Positions 47,837-62,300 of a stretch of DNA of 64,000 nucleotides are shown here, piece by piece. The DNA comes from Capra hircus. Taxonomy: Eukaryota; Chordata; Mammalia; Artiodactyla; Bovidae. The stretch lies in contig NC_030823.1 in the NCBI RefSeq assembly GCF_001704415.2, positions 74,648,458 to 74,712,457 on the forward strand. Reading direction: 5' to 3'. The translations under genes were made by a program, and so were the position numbers. Within the stretch, counting starts at the first letter, position 1; each line of letters begins with the position of its first letter. The notes beneath the pieces were generated by a model, which was not told the DNA's origin, did not search any database, and worked only from the letters and a program-made list of their open reading frames with translations.

Positions 47837-50800
47837 TTTATTTAAATATCTAAACAACACAAAGAACTAGTTCAGCATACAACATACTTCCTAGTCTTCA
47901 CAGAGAACTGAATTTTTCTATAAAGACATTGGTATTCAGGAAACACAAGACAGTCAAAATATCTAGAAAACTCACAAGATACTTTACACACAGTTGACAA
48001 AATAATAAATCTTGGTATTTTAGATTTTTCTTTGTAATTGCTTTTAAAAGTTCTAATGATTAAAAACAAAATTTAAGATTGGAGACTGAAAACAGGGTTC
48101 AGGGTTCAAAGGCATTTCCACTTTAATGTACACCATAAATCTCATAATCCAAGCGCCCACCTCTGTGCTCATTTTTGGCAGCCTCAGTCATCAGCTGTAA
48201 TACAGTTTTATCCACAGGGATAAGAAAAGTCCAATTGTTACAAGGAATAAAAATTGTGTACTCATAAAGCAGGAATACCAAGCAACAGGGTGAAATAACA
48301 ATAAGTGTGCACACTCTCCATTCAAGAAATGTTTTAGAATCTCTAGCAGTAATATGAGCACCCAAATTACTTCTTTACCTAAGAAGTTAGGGGGGAAAAA
48401 GCAGAACAAAAAGACATATCCATTCTGTATAACCTCTACTCTCTGAATATAATTCTTATTTTCTCTTTATACGAATGGCTATAGAGGCTCAATTTATTTG
48501 GGGATTTTTCAACAGTCACAGACTCAAGATCAGTGCACAGCAAGTTGAAAGATGAAGAGTAAATACAGGACAGATACTCTCTCTACCAGCCCTTCCCCTC
48601 ATTCTCCACGAGACCTACTGCTGCTACTTCTGCCTTCTTAAGGCCACTGCCAAAGAGGAAGCGCAGAAAGCATGCTACTAGTCCAGAATAAAAGTACCTT
48701 TAAGTAGAAATAATTTTTGAGAAAACAGGGAACAGTCCCCCTCCCCAAAAACCACTACAGACTTTAGAGAGGAATGTGCAAAAGAAAGGAGAGGGCCTAA
48801 AAAGAACTGTCTGTGGTTCCTAGAAATTACTCGAAAATTATTCTCACATTGGCCATTATTCAGCCTAGTAGTAAGTGACATTTACCATAACACTACTACA
48901 GGTTTTAGAAATGTGACTTACTCCTTATTAAAAAATACATTTTGAGTCATTTAAAATTTGGCACTGAATCTTAGAATGATCCAAATATGACTTCAAAAGT
49001 CCTAATTTTTCCTGAGTTCATCAACTCAAGTTGTCAGTTGGTTGGGATGTTGCTTTTTAGAGATTCATCTCAAACCATCACCTCTGGCTCAGTTTTAGGC
49101 AAACTGAGGAAAGAAGCTGCTTTTTAGAGCAGGGTGGTTTGGTAACGGATTATTCAGAAGAAAAGGCGGGAGATGGGAGGAGATGGAGAGGCAGACACAC
49201 TGCTCATTTGTCAGATTCCTCTAGTGAGCATCTAGAGACAGGCCCAGGAGTGGCTTTGCAGTAACTAGAAAGGCCACAATAGTAAAGATTAAAAAAAGTT
49301 CATACTAGTACTTGATGCCAGTTTCCCTAAAAAACTATAAAGCAACCTAAAAAAAAACAAAACTGTTGCCTGACCAGCAGGCAACACAAACATAAGACCC
49401 ATAACAATAACAAAACAACCACAACCATTTATTAACCAGCACAATCTAGCCAGCAGAGTCAACTCCAAGCTACTACAACTGCTGCCTCGAACTGAAAAGG
49501 CACAAAGCATTCAATCCAGAGACGCCTGGGCATGGAGAAAAGGACACTGTCACAGAGCTGCTGCTCCACATCCGACTTCCCACCCACGATACAGCAGAAT
49601 GACCTGCTGGAAGAGAACGCAAACTTACACGCACACACACCAGTTAACGGTGTTGTTAATTTATTTGTTAATGACAGAGTGAAAGCAATGAATGATTTTT
49701 GAATACCTACTAGCCCTTAACTAATAGCTTATAGTCACTCACTCTGCCAAGATGTTTTGACAATTTTAAGGTTGACAGAAAATTATTAGTGTACCTACTT
49801 CATGATGTACCATCACTTTAAAGGAAGTCACGTAATAAAGCACCAGTTTAAAACCCTATTTTTGCTACTCCTCTTCAATAAATGACTAAGTTACTTAAAA
49901 GTATGCAAAGATCACCGCCTTCATAGCTAGTGAAATCTTGCTGGCATGAAGAACAAACCCTAATCTTAAATGGTATTTTAGGCTGCAAAAAATAGGTGGG
50001 GTTTGTTACAAAAAAATCTTCAGTTCTAAAAAAAATTCTAAGGCAAAATTATTTTAGTAGTGTAGTGTAAAAAATAAGCTTATTATTATTTAGCAATTAA
50101 TAGTGTCCACTTAAAAGATAACATTCAATTAATTAAACTGAGGAAAACGAAGTATTCTTACTTGTAATTGGCTTGTCAGTATGACTATTCCCGGAGTATT
50201 TTCTTCTGTTCTTATTTCTAATACATATAAACACAAACACTTAATCTTAGTATTCAAACTAATGATTTTTTAGAAAATCCATAATCCTAGGACTTCAACT
50301 GTGCTTCTTTGGACAAATATTTATTCAAACAACAAAGAATTTAAATTCTTTTAAACTATTTTAAAACCTACTAAAAATCTTTGGCGTATTTAAGTAAAAA
50401 TGGATTAGGTTAACAAATTTCTACATTTGATAAATTATTCAATTTACATAATAAGTGCTAACTGCTATCAGCTACAAAATTAATTTAAAACAATAAATTA
50501 TGCTCATAAAATAAAAAATTCTGAATGAGGCTGACCTTAGCTGCAAGATTCAAAATTTTAAGTATAGTTACAGAATTCATGGATTTTAAGAGTTAATGGA
50601 GCATTTGTTCCAAATACTCCAAATCAAATGTGACAAACACTTAACTGAAAAGAGCAGGCCTCATTTCATATTTTTTGTGCCAACTTCAAAAACTTATATA
50701 TACATTCAGTTTGCCCAAATCCATGAGGTTTTCACAACTGTAAGACTTCTTATATTCTAATTTGGAGATCAGAGGCAGCAGATTTGTTTGCCCACTGAGA

Positions 50801-53383
50801 CTATTTCTTCATGAGAATTATATTACCTACTTCCCAGACTGTTTCTAAGATCACATGAGAAAATGCGGTGCCTGGCACCTGGACAGCAGTCATTAATGCT
50901 ACATTTCTTCCCCTGTTGGTAGCTCTGCCACTTACTAACGATGTAGGCTTAACCTCTGACTCTTCATCTCTAACACGGGAATACAGCATGCCCTTTCTAC
51001 TTCAGAGCTGGCTATGAGGTTTAAATGAGATAACTGCAAAAGCATTTTATAAAACAGTAAACTACTTTTCAAGTTTAAGTTATCTACAATAATAAGTAAA
51101 TATAATTATGTTTCACTTTATATAAGAGATGTATTCAAGAAAAGTTCTATACTGTAAACCAATTCCTACAATCAAATTATATTTTTAAAGCATTAGGAGA
51201 TTATTATTAAAAGAACCCTAAAGTCAATATCTTCAAAAAGCAAAGTATTCTTTTGAATGTGAAAATGCAACACCTTCTTTTTCTGCTACTGAACATACAA
51301 TATACCGCACACATACACATATATACTATTTGCCTTTGTGTAAGTCCAGACTTTTCTACATTATTTTATATTCAAGGCAGGGTACATTTTTAGAAATGAT
51401 TTCTTTTCATCATAGTAAGTCTTTTAGTTAAAAGTCTTTATGATAAAAATCATAAAGAGATGTTTTAAAAGTCAGTTTGAAAGACAGATTAATAGTACCT
51501 CATACAGTCAAGTTCTATCATGTTAAGTACCCCAGACACAACATTTCCACACAAAAGTTAAGAATGCTTTAAAAAGAATATTGATACATTGCTTGTATCT
51601 ATCAGTTATAGAATTATAACCAAACTTCAACAAATGAGGCAAAACTCAGGTTGGCTTTACTAGTTATATGAGCTACTTTGGTTAACTGCCCCAAGTCTCA
51701 ACTTTTTTTTTATTTCCACTAGTGTGGTAAATATTCCTGCAAAGTACCTTCATTTCTTAAGTGCTTCAGCAAACAAGTTTCCACATTATTAAGTGGTTAA
51801 AATTTTTCACTAAACTTCATTATTTTATTTGTGATTTTTTTTTTTTTCACAAGGGCTGGGCCAGACTTTACAGTTTACACAAAAAAAGTGCTTAAAGCAA
51901 TTAGGAGTGTAAACAAAACTGAAATAGAAAACTCTTAAAATTGCTATTTTCCAGTAGTTTACATAAGAACATGCTAATAATAAATCAACCCTGCCTAGTC
52001 TCTAATCCTTCGAGCAGCTCCACTAGGAAACATCCTAGCTTAAGTTTAAATTGACTTCAGAGTATGGAAAGTGCACGTCTTTAAGGTATTTCACAATTTT
52101 GACTGACTTTTTTGTTTTCCTCATTTAATATCAGTGAGGTTTTGCTCCAACTGCTATTTCCTTTTACCAAGTCCTCAACTTTTGTCTCATACAAAAATAA
52201 AAATTAAGGATAATCACAGACATTAGGGTTACGTGTAAAGCAAAAATAAAGATCTAGGTTACATGTATATCTGTATACAAGGAATGGTTCGTTCTAATTA
52301 AAGTAAATGAACATGCAGTTCAGTTAGACATGAATTTGGTAATTTGTTTGGCACCTGTTCTAATAATTAAACAAAAATCTCTAGGTTCTATTTCCCAGAG
52401 TTACAGCTGGCCAAGGTAAATGAGACCAAAAGTGGCTTGTTAACTGAATTTTAATCAGTTAGATGATGATATATGCTGATATACTGTTAATGTTTCTGAA
52501 ATAAATGGTAAAATACAAACAGTTAATTTACCTTAAAAAATTTCTAGTTCAAACTGCCATATTTTGCTTTTAACACATTTTCAACCTGTATAATTTAATG
52601 CTTACATCCGTTTTTCCATTTCTTATTCATAATAATTGAAGCACTGGCAAAAACCAATCATTTGGATAATTATTTCAGTTCTACATTTCATTTAACAAGC
52701 TAATCCTACATTAGTTAGCTTTCTGGTCTTGAGTCTGTCAAAAGACCCAAAGAATAGTGATGAACTGAAATTATGGCCAGATGAAAAAATAACACAGATC
52801 TATCCCAAGACTTTCTTATAAATTCAAAAATAACACAGATCCCAAGACTTTCTTATAAACTCAAATTCCTAATTTCATTTTCTTAAAAATCTGGAAGAAA
52901 TAATCATGAAACTTAAGTCAGGATAAAGAACAGCTGCAATTATCAGTACACTCTGACATTCTTTCTTAAAGGCTACATGTTCCTTAACACTTGTTTAGAA
53001 GATGGGGAAAGGAGAAAAGATGAATGAGACTAAAGGAGAATAAAAACTTCCACTGATGTTTAAAAACAAATACCCCCATAATGTCAACAGCTGATAGTTT
53101 TGGAAAGTTAAGAGAGTTAAAAGTTAAAAATTAGCACTAAATAATCTTTAAAAAAAAAATCACAAAATGTCTATTTCAAATATTATATACCTCAAAATGG
53201 GTCCAAATATTCAAATATGTTCAGTAAACAGAGATACATATTTTTTGATTGGAAAAGCATCTGAGGACTTGAGAAACTATACAGAAAATGAAAAAATAGC
53301 AGCCCCACTAATTTAAAAGCCATCAGCACTAGGCTACCATTGTGCATAGCCACTGAAGAAGTCTGTGGAATGTTTAGATTTGC
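47837..53383 (-). other. ZBTB41: ZBTB41 3'UTR (tentative extent)
   Basis: 5.5 kb of AT-rich sequence downstream of the ZBTB41 stop, with no Bov SINE, BovB or L1 insertion although both flanks are full of them; only an old MIR-like segment is seen. Poly(A) signals AATAAA on the minus strand occur at 47837-47842 and 47818-47823, just before repeat-rich DNA begins, so I place the 3' end there. Earlier polyadenylation is equally possible, so the extent is inference. Confidence 0.45.
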
Positions 53384-56300
53384 TCACGAATGATGCTCAC
53401 TGTTAGATATGTTTTGTACAGCAGTGGTAGTATCAAGGCCCAGTAACGTTCCAAGGTAAGACTGTTCTCTAGGATCAAGCATCTGTTCGGGTCGGACTGG
53501 GTGAACTATATTTGCAGGCTGAGGAGTAAGCGTGTATTTCTCCAGAAAAGCTAGGTCAGCAGCTCGAGGGTAATCCGCAGCCGGCGGCTGTGGCGACAAG
53601 ATCTCGTGAGCGGGGGGCGGGAGGGTGGTGGTGTGGCGCACCAGGTCACCCTGCGTGTCAGGCATCTGCACCGGGACCAGCGTCACCGGGACACACACTT
53701 CGGCAGACACGTTCTGTAGCATGGTCTTGGCTTCCGACTGGTAGACTTTGGGCTGGTCCATGTATTGTTTAGTTTCCGTTTGAAAGATCTTATCATCAGA
53801 TGAGTACTCTACCGGCAAGGACACGAGTTTTTCCTCAGAAGCACTGAGAGGGTCATCGGGAGACTTTATGCCGTGAACGTGGTCAATGTGGTATTTCAGC
53901 TTGTCCTTCCGTTTAAATGTTGCATTACAGTGCTGACAGTTGAAAGGCCGGGCATCAGAATGAATGACCAGGTGTTTTGTTAAAGTTTTCTTAATTCTAA
54001 AAGATTGATTGCAAATTTGACACTTGTATGGTTTTTCACCTGTTTGAACACAAATGAAATTAACTGTAAAATACATTCAGTTAAGACAATAAGATTAAGT
54101 AAGCAGTAAATTTTCCACGTGAATACTCACAAGAACTTAACAAAAGCAAGTAATATATGCTATCACAAGGTGGAGACAGTATAATAACTGGTAAAGAGAA
54201 AAAGAGAATGAACTCAAACATCAGAAAGATCTGGGTTTGAATTCTAGGTGTACCACTTACCAGGCAAACCTGGAGCAAACTCCCCAACTTCTAAGCACAA
54301 TTTCCTCACCTGTTAATAGTACCTGCCTCACAGACCAGTGAAAGGACTGAATGGGAAAAGTAAATAATAGTGCTTAGCATTACCCTGGCACACGGTGAGT
54401 ACCTGATAAACTCATGCTATTGTTACTATGGCTTGCTCTCACTATAGCCCCTAAAGAAGTAAAGCTAGAGCATTTGGTTTCTTCCTATCAAGAAGCATGA
54501 AAAACTAAAACAGCAACTCTGACTAACCTGGGGCTTTGGATTGGGACAAGAATTAGTAATACTGGTGTCTATAGCCTGAGATTAAAATAAGGAGAGTTGA
54601 TCAGGATCAAGAATAAGGAAGCCAGTTTTTGGCTGTGCCTGAGTCAGGTTCTCACACTGTAGCTTTTGTTTCTTCCTAATAACAGTATAAATTCCTAAAG
54701 TAGCCAGGATGGTTGGTTAATCCCCAAAAGGAATGATTTTGTTACCTTATATGGAGAGAGGGACTTTGAAGATATGATTAAGCTTAAAGACCCTGATGTG
54801 GGGAGATTAACCAGGTAGGCCTAAAATCACATAGATTTTTAAAAGCGGTGATAACTGAAGATGAAGGGGTCGGACAGCTGTGACAAGAGGACTCAAACCC
54901 ACACTGCTGCTTCTGAAAACGGAAGGAGGAGGCTGGGACTCAGGAAATGTGGCAGCCTCTGGAAGCCGAGATCTTGGTTTACGACTAGTTACAAAACTAG
55001 AACCTCAGTCCTACACCTGAAAGTCAATAAATAATCCAACCGAGTGGGAACAGACTCTTCCCTAGCGACTCCAGAAAGAAATGGAGCCCTACTAACATTG
55101 ACATTTTTAGCTTGGGTCATTCTTCTCACCTTATAGAGCGGTAACATCATAAGCTTGTACTGGAAGCCACTTGCATGAGAGAGACACTTAAGACAAAGTG
55201 AACAGTCTAATATACATATAACCGGAGTCCCAGAAAGAAAACGGAGTATAGGTCAGAAGCAGAATTTGAAAGAAAAAATGGCTGACAATCTTACTAAATG
55301 AAAGGCATCAAGTCACAGATGCAATAAGTTCTATATATCTAAAAAAAAATTAATACAAAAGAGGAAAAAAAAAGCATATCTGGGCACACTATAAAAAACT
55401 ATTAAAAATAAATAAAAGAAAAATCTTAAGCAGCCAATTAAAAAGAAATTCCTTTAAAATGAGCAACAATAAGACTGACAGTATATTTTTCAACAAAAAC
55501 TGGAGAAGGTCAAAGAGGGAAAAATGACATTTAAAATACTGAAAGAAAAATAACCACTAACATAAATTCTACAGTCAGCCAAATGTTCTCCATAAAGTAA
55601 AATAAAAACATTTTCAGATAATCAAAACCTAAGAGAATTTGGTGCCAGCAGATATGCACAAAAGGGAATTCTTCATGCAGAAAGAATATGATTCCAGGTC
55701 GAAGAATGGTAATGCAGGAAGGAATGAAGAGTAAAAATGAATAATACAAGTTATTTGAAGCAAAATAACAAAATAAGGTCTTATGTCATTTAAAGTATAT
55801 GTAAAATTAAAACTCACACAGTGCATAAAGCGTGAGAGAGATGAGGTGTCATAAGGTCTCTGAATTGTCTGAAAAGCGATGATGAGCTGACTTGAGACAG
55901 AGTCTAATCATTTAAGAACACACAGTGTGATCTACAGGGTGACTACTAAAAGAATACTGAAAGAATACACAGTTAACAACTAAACAAGGGGAAATTGGGT
56001 AATAAAATACTTCACAACTGCAAGGAAGTGAAGACAGGGGAAAAGCGTCAAGTAACAGACGGGACAAGCAGCGCAGCGACATTCTGGGAGCAAGGCCTCC
56101 GTGGAATGTGGCCACGCTCCTTGCATTCATGCCGTGCCTATGGCTGCTTCCATGTTGCCACAGAGAGTTGCATGCTTGTGACCTGGACTGCTGGGCCCAC
56201 AAAACCGTTAACGTTCACTGTCTGCTGCTGCCGCTGCCGCTGAGTCGCTTCAGTCATGTCCCACTCTGCGACCCCATAGGCGGCAGCCCACCAGGCTCCC

Positions 56301-59300
56301 CCGTCCCTGGGATTCTCCAGGCAAGAACACTGGAGTGGGTTGCCATTTCCTTCTCCAATGCATGAAAGTGAAAAGTGAAAGGGAAGTCGCCCAGTCGTGT
56401 CCGACCCTCAGCGACCCCATGGACTGCAGCCCACCAGGCTCCTCCGTCCACGGGATTTTCCAGGCAAGAGCACTGGAGTGGGGTGCCACTGCCTTCTCCA
56501 ATGTTTACTCTCCAGTCCTTTACCAAAAAAGTAGGTTGACCTCTGCTTCAAATGATTCCTCCATCTCATTCCATAACTGCCATAAGTGTTGTCTTAATCT
56601 GTAACAGAGCTCATTTCCCCAGTTTTCCATGGGCAGAGGGACTTGTCCCTAATTCTAACTCTGACATATCCAGAGATGAGAATTCTGAAATCACTGGTTA
56701 CCAATTAATTACTAAAAATTAATGTTTTAAAAAAACTTAATGCAGTTATAAAGCCAGCCCTTAATAACTTTCTCCTCTAGGTAATTCCTATAGTTTTACA
56801 ATTCTTAAATCATCAGTGGTTTCAAATTAAGTTTTAACTATCTCCTACAAATCATGAGTTTATTCTTAACTAGCATTGAGAATAGTATTAATATAGTTTC
56901 CTCATTTCTTACTCCTATTTATGTAGCCCCCAAATTAGGACTTCTTCATTTTCAGGGAGATGCGCTTTTACGTTTAACACAGTTACTGTATCAGTAACAA
57001 ATTCTTTTTCTACTTTAATTTTTAAAAAATATTTGGCCATGCCAAATCTTAGCTGTAGCATGGGGGCTCCTAGTTGTGGTATGCAGGACCCAGTTCGCTG
57101 ACCAGGGATTGAACTCAGGCCCCCTGCATGGGGACTACTGAACCACCAGCCCACCAGGGAAGTCCCAGTAATAGATTTTTTACTGTAAGTCTATGCTATT
57201 GAAATTGCCCAAATTCAGTTATTTCCAATTCTCATTAAATATGAGAAATATAAAATAAATTCATTTCCCTTCCAGAACAGCAGCTTGACAAATTCCTAAC
57301 TAAATATAAAGCAAACAGCCATAAATGTATTAATAGCTTTCTTTCTTAAAAAGAAGGAAAAGAAAGAAAGCACTACATCGTGTCCAACTCTTGAGATCCC
57401 ATGAACTGCAGCCCACTAGGCTCCTCGATCCATGGGATTCTCCAGGCAAGAACACTAGAGTGGGTTGCCATTTTCTTCTCCAGGGAATCTTCCCGACCCA
57501 GGAACAGAACCCAGGTCTCCCACATTGCAGGCAGATACTGTACCAACTATGTGAGAAGCCCAAAAAGAAGGAAAGAAAGCTTTAAAAATTATAAATTTAC
57601 ATGAGAAGTAAAACAAGAACTATGATAACATATAGGAAAAAAATCCAACAATCTATGTTTCAAAATATGGTAGAATTGCCAAGGAAAAAAAGGAAAGATT
57701 TAGAAAATGGTAAGTCCTAGAAAGGGCTTCCCTGATAGCTCAGTTGGTAAAGAATCCGTCTGCAATGCAAGAGACCCCAGTTCGATTCCTGGGTTAGGAA
57801 GATCTCCTGGAGAAGGGAAAGGCTACCCACTCCAGTATTCTGGCCTGGAGAATTCCATGGACTGTATAGTTCATGGGGTTGCAAAGAGTTGGACACGACT
57901 GAGTGACCTTCACTTTCAAGTCCTAGAAAGCAGCTGAAGTGAATCATTCTACTACAACTACCTATACATCACAACTGAATATGTGAAAAGGAAAACCATA
58001 CAATGGTTGACTTGATAAGCAACAGCAAGGTCATATCTGAATTACTCTTCTAGAAGATAAGGAAATAAAATAAATGTCTTCATAGAGCCATGCAGATATA
58101 GAGGAACCATAAACAACCAGGAAAGGAGAAAATGGGAACTGAAAGTTAAATAAATTCTCTATGGAAAAAATTTTCCCCAAATTCTACAAAATGATATTCA
58201 GAAGTACTGAAGCTTACATAATATGGAACAGAATGATCAGACTAATGTCCATTCACGACACCAATTTTAATAAGCAAAAATTTTACTGCCAGGAAAAAAC
58301 CAATTTCACCAAGAACAACAGAGTATAAACATCCATTTATCACTTCTGAATAATTACACTATATATATATATAATATATAAATAAATATGTATAAAATAC
58401 CCATTAGGTTTTACCTGAATGTGTCCGAAAATGCATTTCCAGACTTGATTTGCCTTTAAAAATTTTCTTACAAACATCACATTGATGAAAGGTTGCTTTA
58501 TATCTAAGAAAAGAAAAAGATTTGAGTGTTTCAATAGTGAAAATAAGTTATAACTTCATACATAACTGTCTCATTATTAAAGCAGAGAATGCCAAATGAA
58601 CATGGAAATACTTTTTATGCATCAGCCTTAACTCTGGTTCTTCCTTTTCCAGTTATACTCGACAAATAAATCTATAAAAAGGATGTCTTTATATTTTCAA
58701 CTTTAAACTACTTTAAGCTTTAAATCATCAAACTTTGTTTTTTTTTCTGGGTTACATTTTTTTTTTTAATTTTTATTTTTACTTTATTTTACTTTACAAT
58801 ACTGTATTGGTTTTGCCATACATTGACATGAATCCACCATGGGTGTACATGCGATCCCAAACATGAACCCCCCCTCCCACCTCCCTCCCCACAACATCCC
58901 TCTGGGTCATCCCCATGCACCAGCCCCAAGCATGCTGTATCCTGCATCGGACACAGACTGGCGATTTGATTCTTACACGATAGTATACATGTTTCAATGC
59001 CATTCTCCCAAATCATCCCACCCTCTCCCTCTCCCTCTGAGTCCAAAAGTCCGCTATACACATCTGTCTTTTTTGCTGTCTTGCACACAGGGTCATCATG
59101 GCCATCTTTCTAAATTCCATATATATGTGTTAGTATACTGTATTGGTGTTTTTCTTTCTGGCTTACTTCAAACTTTTATATATTATTTTCTACTTAAAAA
59201 TGAGAAAGAAAAGTTATAGGGACCAAAAAAAAAAAAAAAAAAATCAATGAGATGGGTAAGCGGGGGTTAACTACAAAAGTGCACCGTGGAAATGATCTCA

Positions 59301-62300
59301 AGGCTCCACTCTAGATCCACTCCCAGCAGCCCTTGCAGAACGTGTAAGAGACAAATTCTGGTTCCATGATTATCTAGGTCAGCATTACACTAAGTTTCCT
59401 GACACCTTATAGACTATTTGCTCCAAATACCTACTCCAAGAACATGAATTCTCAGAACATCTCATACTCACACAATCTAAGTTATTAAGCCTGGATATCT
59501 AAACTGTATTAAAAAGTTGATGTTCAAAGACAGTACATACCTCCTTCCAATAAAGTATCATTTATCAGTGTCATTAAAGGGATCTAAATTCTGACATTTT
59601 CCAATAATTGCTGTCATATTAAGCACAAAACGTAGGTAGTATGCTCATTTATATTTAGCTCTCCAAGAGCTACTGCAACCAAATATAAATGAAATTCCTA
59701 AAGAATGCCACAATTTTATATTAGTCACTCACGTCAATGTCTACCATCTCCCAGTGTTTGAATCAACTGAAATCAAGTATGAAAAATTATGCTACATTCA
59801 ATTCCTTTACACCTGCAGAGAAGCTAGATAAGCTGGAGAAAGGTCACTGATTAACCCATCCTCAATGAAATAAACTATGAGACAACTTTTCTCAACCTAG
59901 CTTTATCCAAGGTGATGATGAGGAGAAGCTTTGCCTTTTCACTTACTTTTGCCACACCTTCTCTCCAAGGTGTACACTTTTATAATGAACAGTGAGATGG
60001 TCCCTACGGCCAAAGCATTTTCCACATTCTTCACACTGATGAGCCTTCTCACCTTAAAGACCCAAATACTTTTGTTATAATAGGCATGCCAATCTTTTTT
60101 ATCCCCAGAAACAAATTATCCAGCAGTTAAGACACCGTGGTAGAAAACAGATACCAGAAAGGTAAAGCCACCCTTTATCTGGGCTGTTTGCCTTTAATTA
60201 ATACTCAAATTTATCTTTCTTCAGTGACTCTGTACTTATTTTTAGGAATGTGAATCCTCCTCCCCAGTTGGAGAAGGAATCGGTAGCCTTTCACTGCAGA
60301 CTTCAAATCTTGACTTTCAGTGTAACAGGGTGAGATAATGAAAGGACTTCACAACTCAGGATTTTTTTTTTTTTTAGGAATATATAAGTCTGGATATCAA
60401 ACACCTCAAATGAATATACAATGAATCCAGATGAGGCTGTCTTATTGTTTATAAAAAAGGACCTGAACATTTTCAGATCTTTATACTTTACTTTTAAAGA
60501 TTTTTCATCTGTGGGGATTTCTTACATTTGCAATGAGCCAAAATACAAATATAAAGGAAAGTTCTAGATGAGTCCATTTGTCACCTCTACTCTTATATTC
60601 AGTTACAAAGGCTTGCTCTTTAAAAATCAGTCTCATTACCCGCGTACAATCAAACCATGTGACTTCTAGAATCAGAAATTTAGAATTGTCCTCCTGAAAA
60701 TGGAAATGCACAGTGCCAACGAAAAAGTCATCAGACCTTTAGCGCCTATTAACAGTGGTGATAACAACTGCAGCCTGCCTCACTGGGATCATTCAAGAAA
60801 ACGCTACATCTGCTGCACACTGTTCATTTAAATTATGGTTAAAATAATAATAATAATCACCTGTTCTACTGGGCTCAGAGAGATGGCTCTTTCTCATCAT
60901 TGTGCTCATAAAGGTGGCTCTCTTAGCACTTCCTGAACATCAATCTGAGAGGAAAATATGAAAGAAATCCCCAGAGTATAAAAATTATAAATACAGAATA
61001 AAGATCTGAAACTGATCAGGATTATTAAGGTGCTCTTCTAAAGATATGGTTTCAAAACTTCACTAGTACATAAACTTTAACACCCCAATTACAACGATCC
61101 TCTTGAGGGATCTAAGTTTTGCTAGCTTCTTTCAAATCCAATTGAAATGAGAAATATAATCTTGACGTCTTCATTCAAAAAAGTGCCAATGGTAATAACT
61201 TCACATACCCACATAATATGCAAAATGCAAATTTGAGAATCTGATTGAAACAAATTTTAAAAGTCAGTTTGTGATCATAAAGGGTAACCAAGTGATTAAA
61301 ATTACAGAGACCAAAAAAACGTGTCACAAAATTATGTCTCTTTTTAAAAGAAATACTTAGAAAAGCTTAAAAAGATGCTTTTTTTAAAAAAACTTTTAAA
61401 ATCCGTATTGTTTACCAAGGGGTGACCAAATATACCAGCTATTTAAATTACAGCCAGCAAGTCATGGTGTGGTTTTTCAGGTGCTCTGGAAAATCGTTAC
61501 AAAATGCGTCTCACCTGAGTGTATCTTCTTGTGCTTCGTAAGGTGATCATGACGAATGAAGGTTTTCCCACATTCATCACACTCGTATCTTTTATCATCA
61601 TGATGTACTCGTAAGTGAAGTCTATAAAGAAAAAAAAATAAATGAAGCCCACTGACGCCGGTGACAATGGGTGAAAGAGGAAAACTCGATTAGCTTTCAG
61701 TAACGCGAGCTGGGCTGCTACTCTCATGCTTGCCCACCACTGTCTGCTCCGTCACTGACGTCTAGGGGCCTTCCTGCTTCGCACCTGACTCCAGGGCTCC
61801 CACTCAGCTGGTTTGGGCAGCACTTCGACCTCTGCACAGACTCCACTACCTCTGGATGGCATTCCTTCCTGACATGAGGCTCCTAACCTGCTTCTGGGAA
61901 CCTACCGGATGTCTAGAGGTGTCAGCTGGTGTTGCAGGACTGACTGGGGTGGAATCAGAATCGACAAGCGAGGTAAGCGCACAAGCGACAGGTGCGTGAT
62001 GATACAAATCACTAAGAATCAGTCCTATTCTGGGCAGCTGACACCGCTCACACACTGACCACTGAGACCTTAGCAAAGCCGACAAGGAATCAACTTTCTG
62101 ACAGCCACACTTCACTCCTTTCCTTCACACCAACCAAATAAAGTGTGGCTCACTTTATAATCACCTAGAAACAGATTGTAAAAGGGTATCATAAATAACA
62201 GATTACTAGAATTCATTTAACTTGAGCTATTTTTATCCCCACAATATTCCATCTGTATACATCCTAGTGAAATAAATAGCCTTTCCATTCAAGTTGTCAA

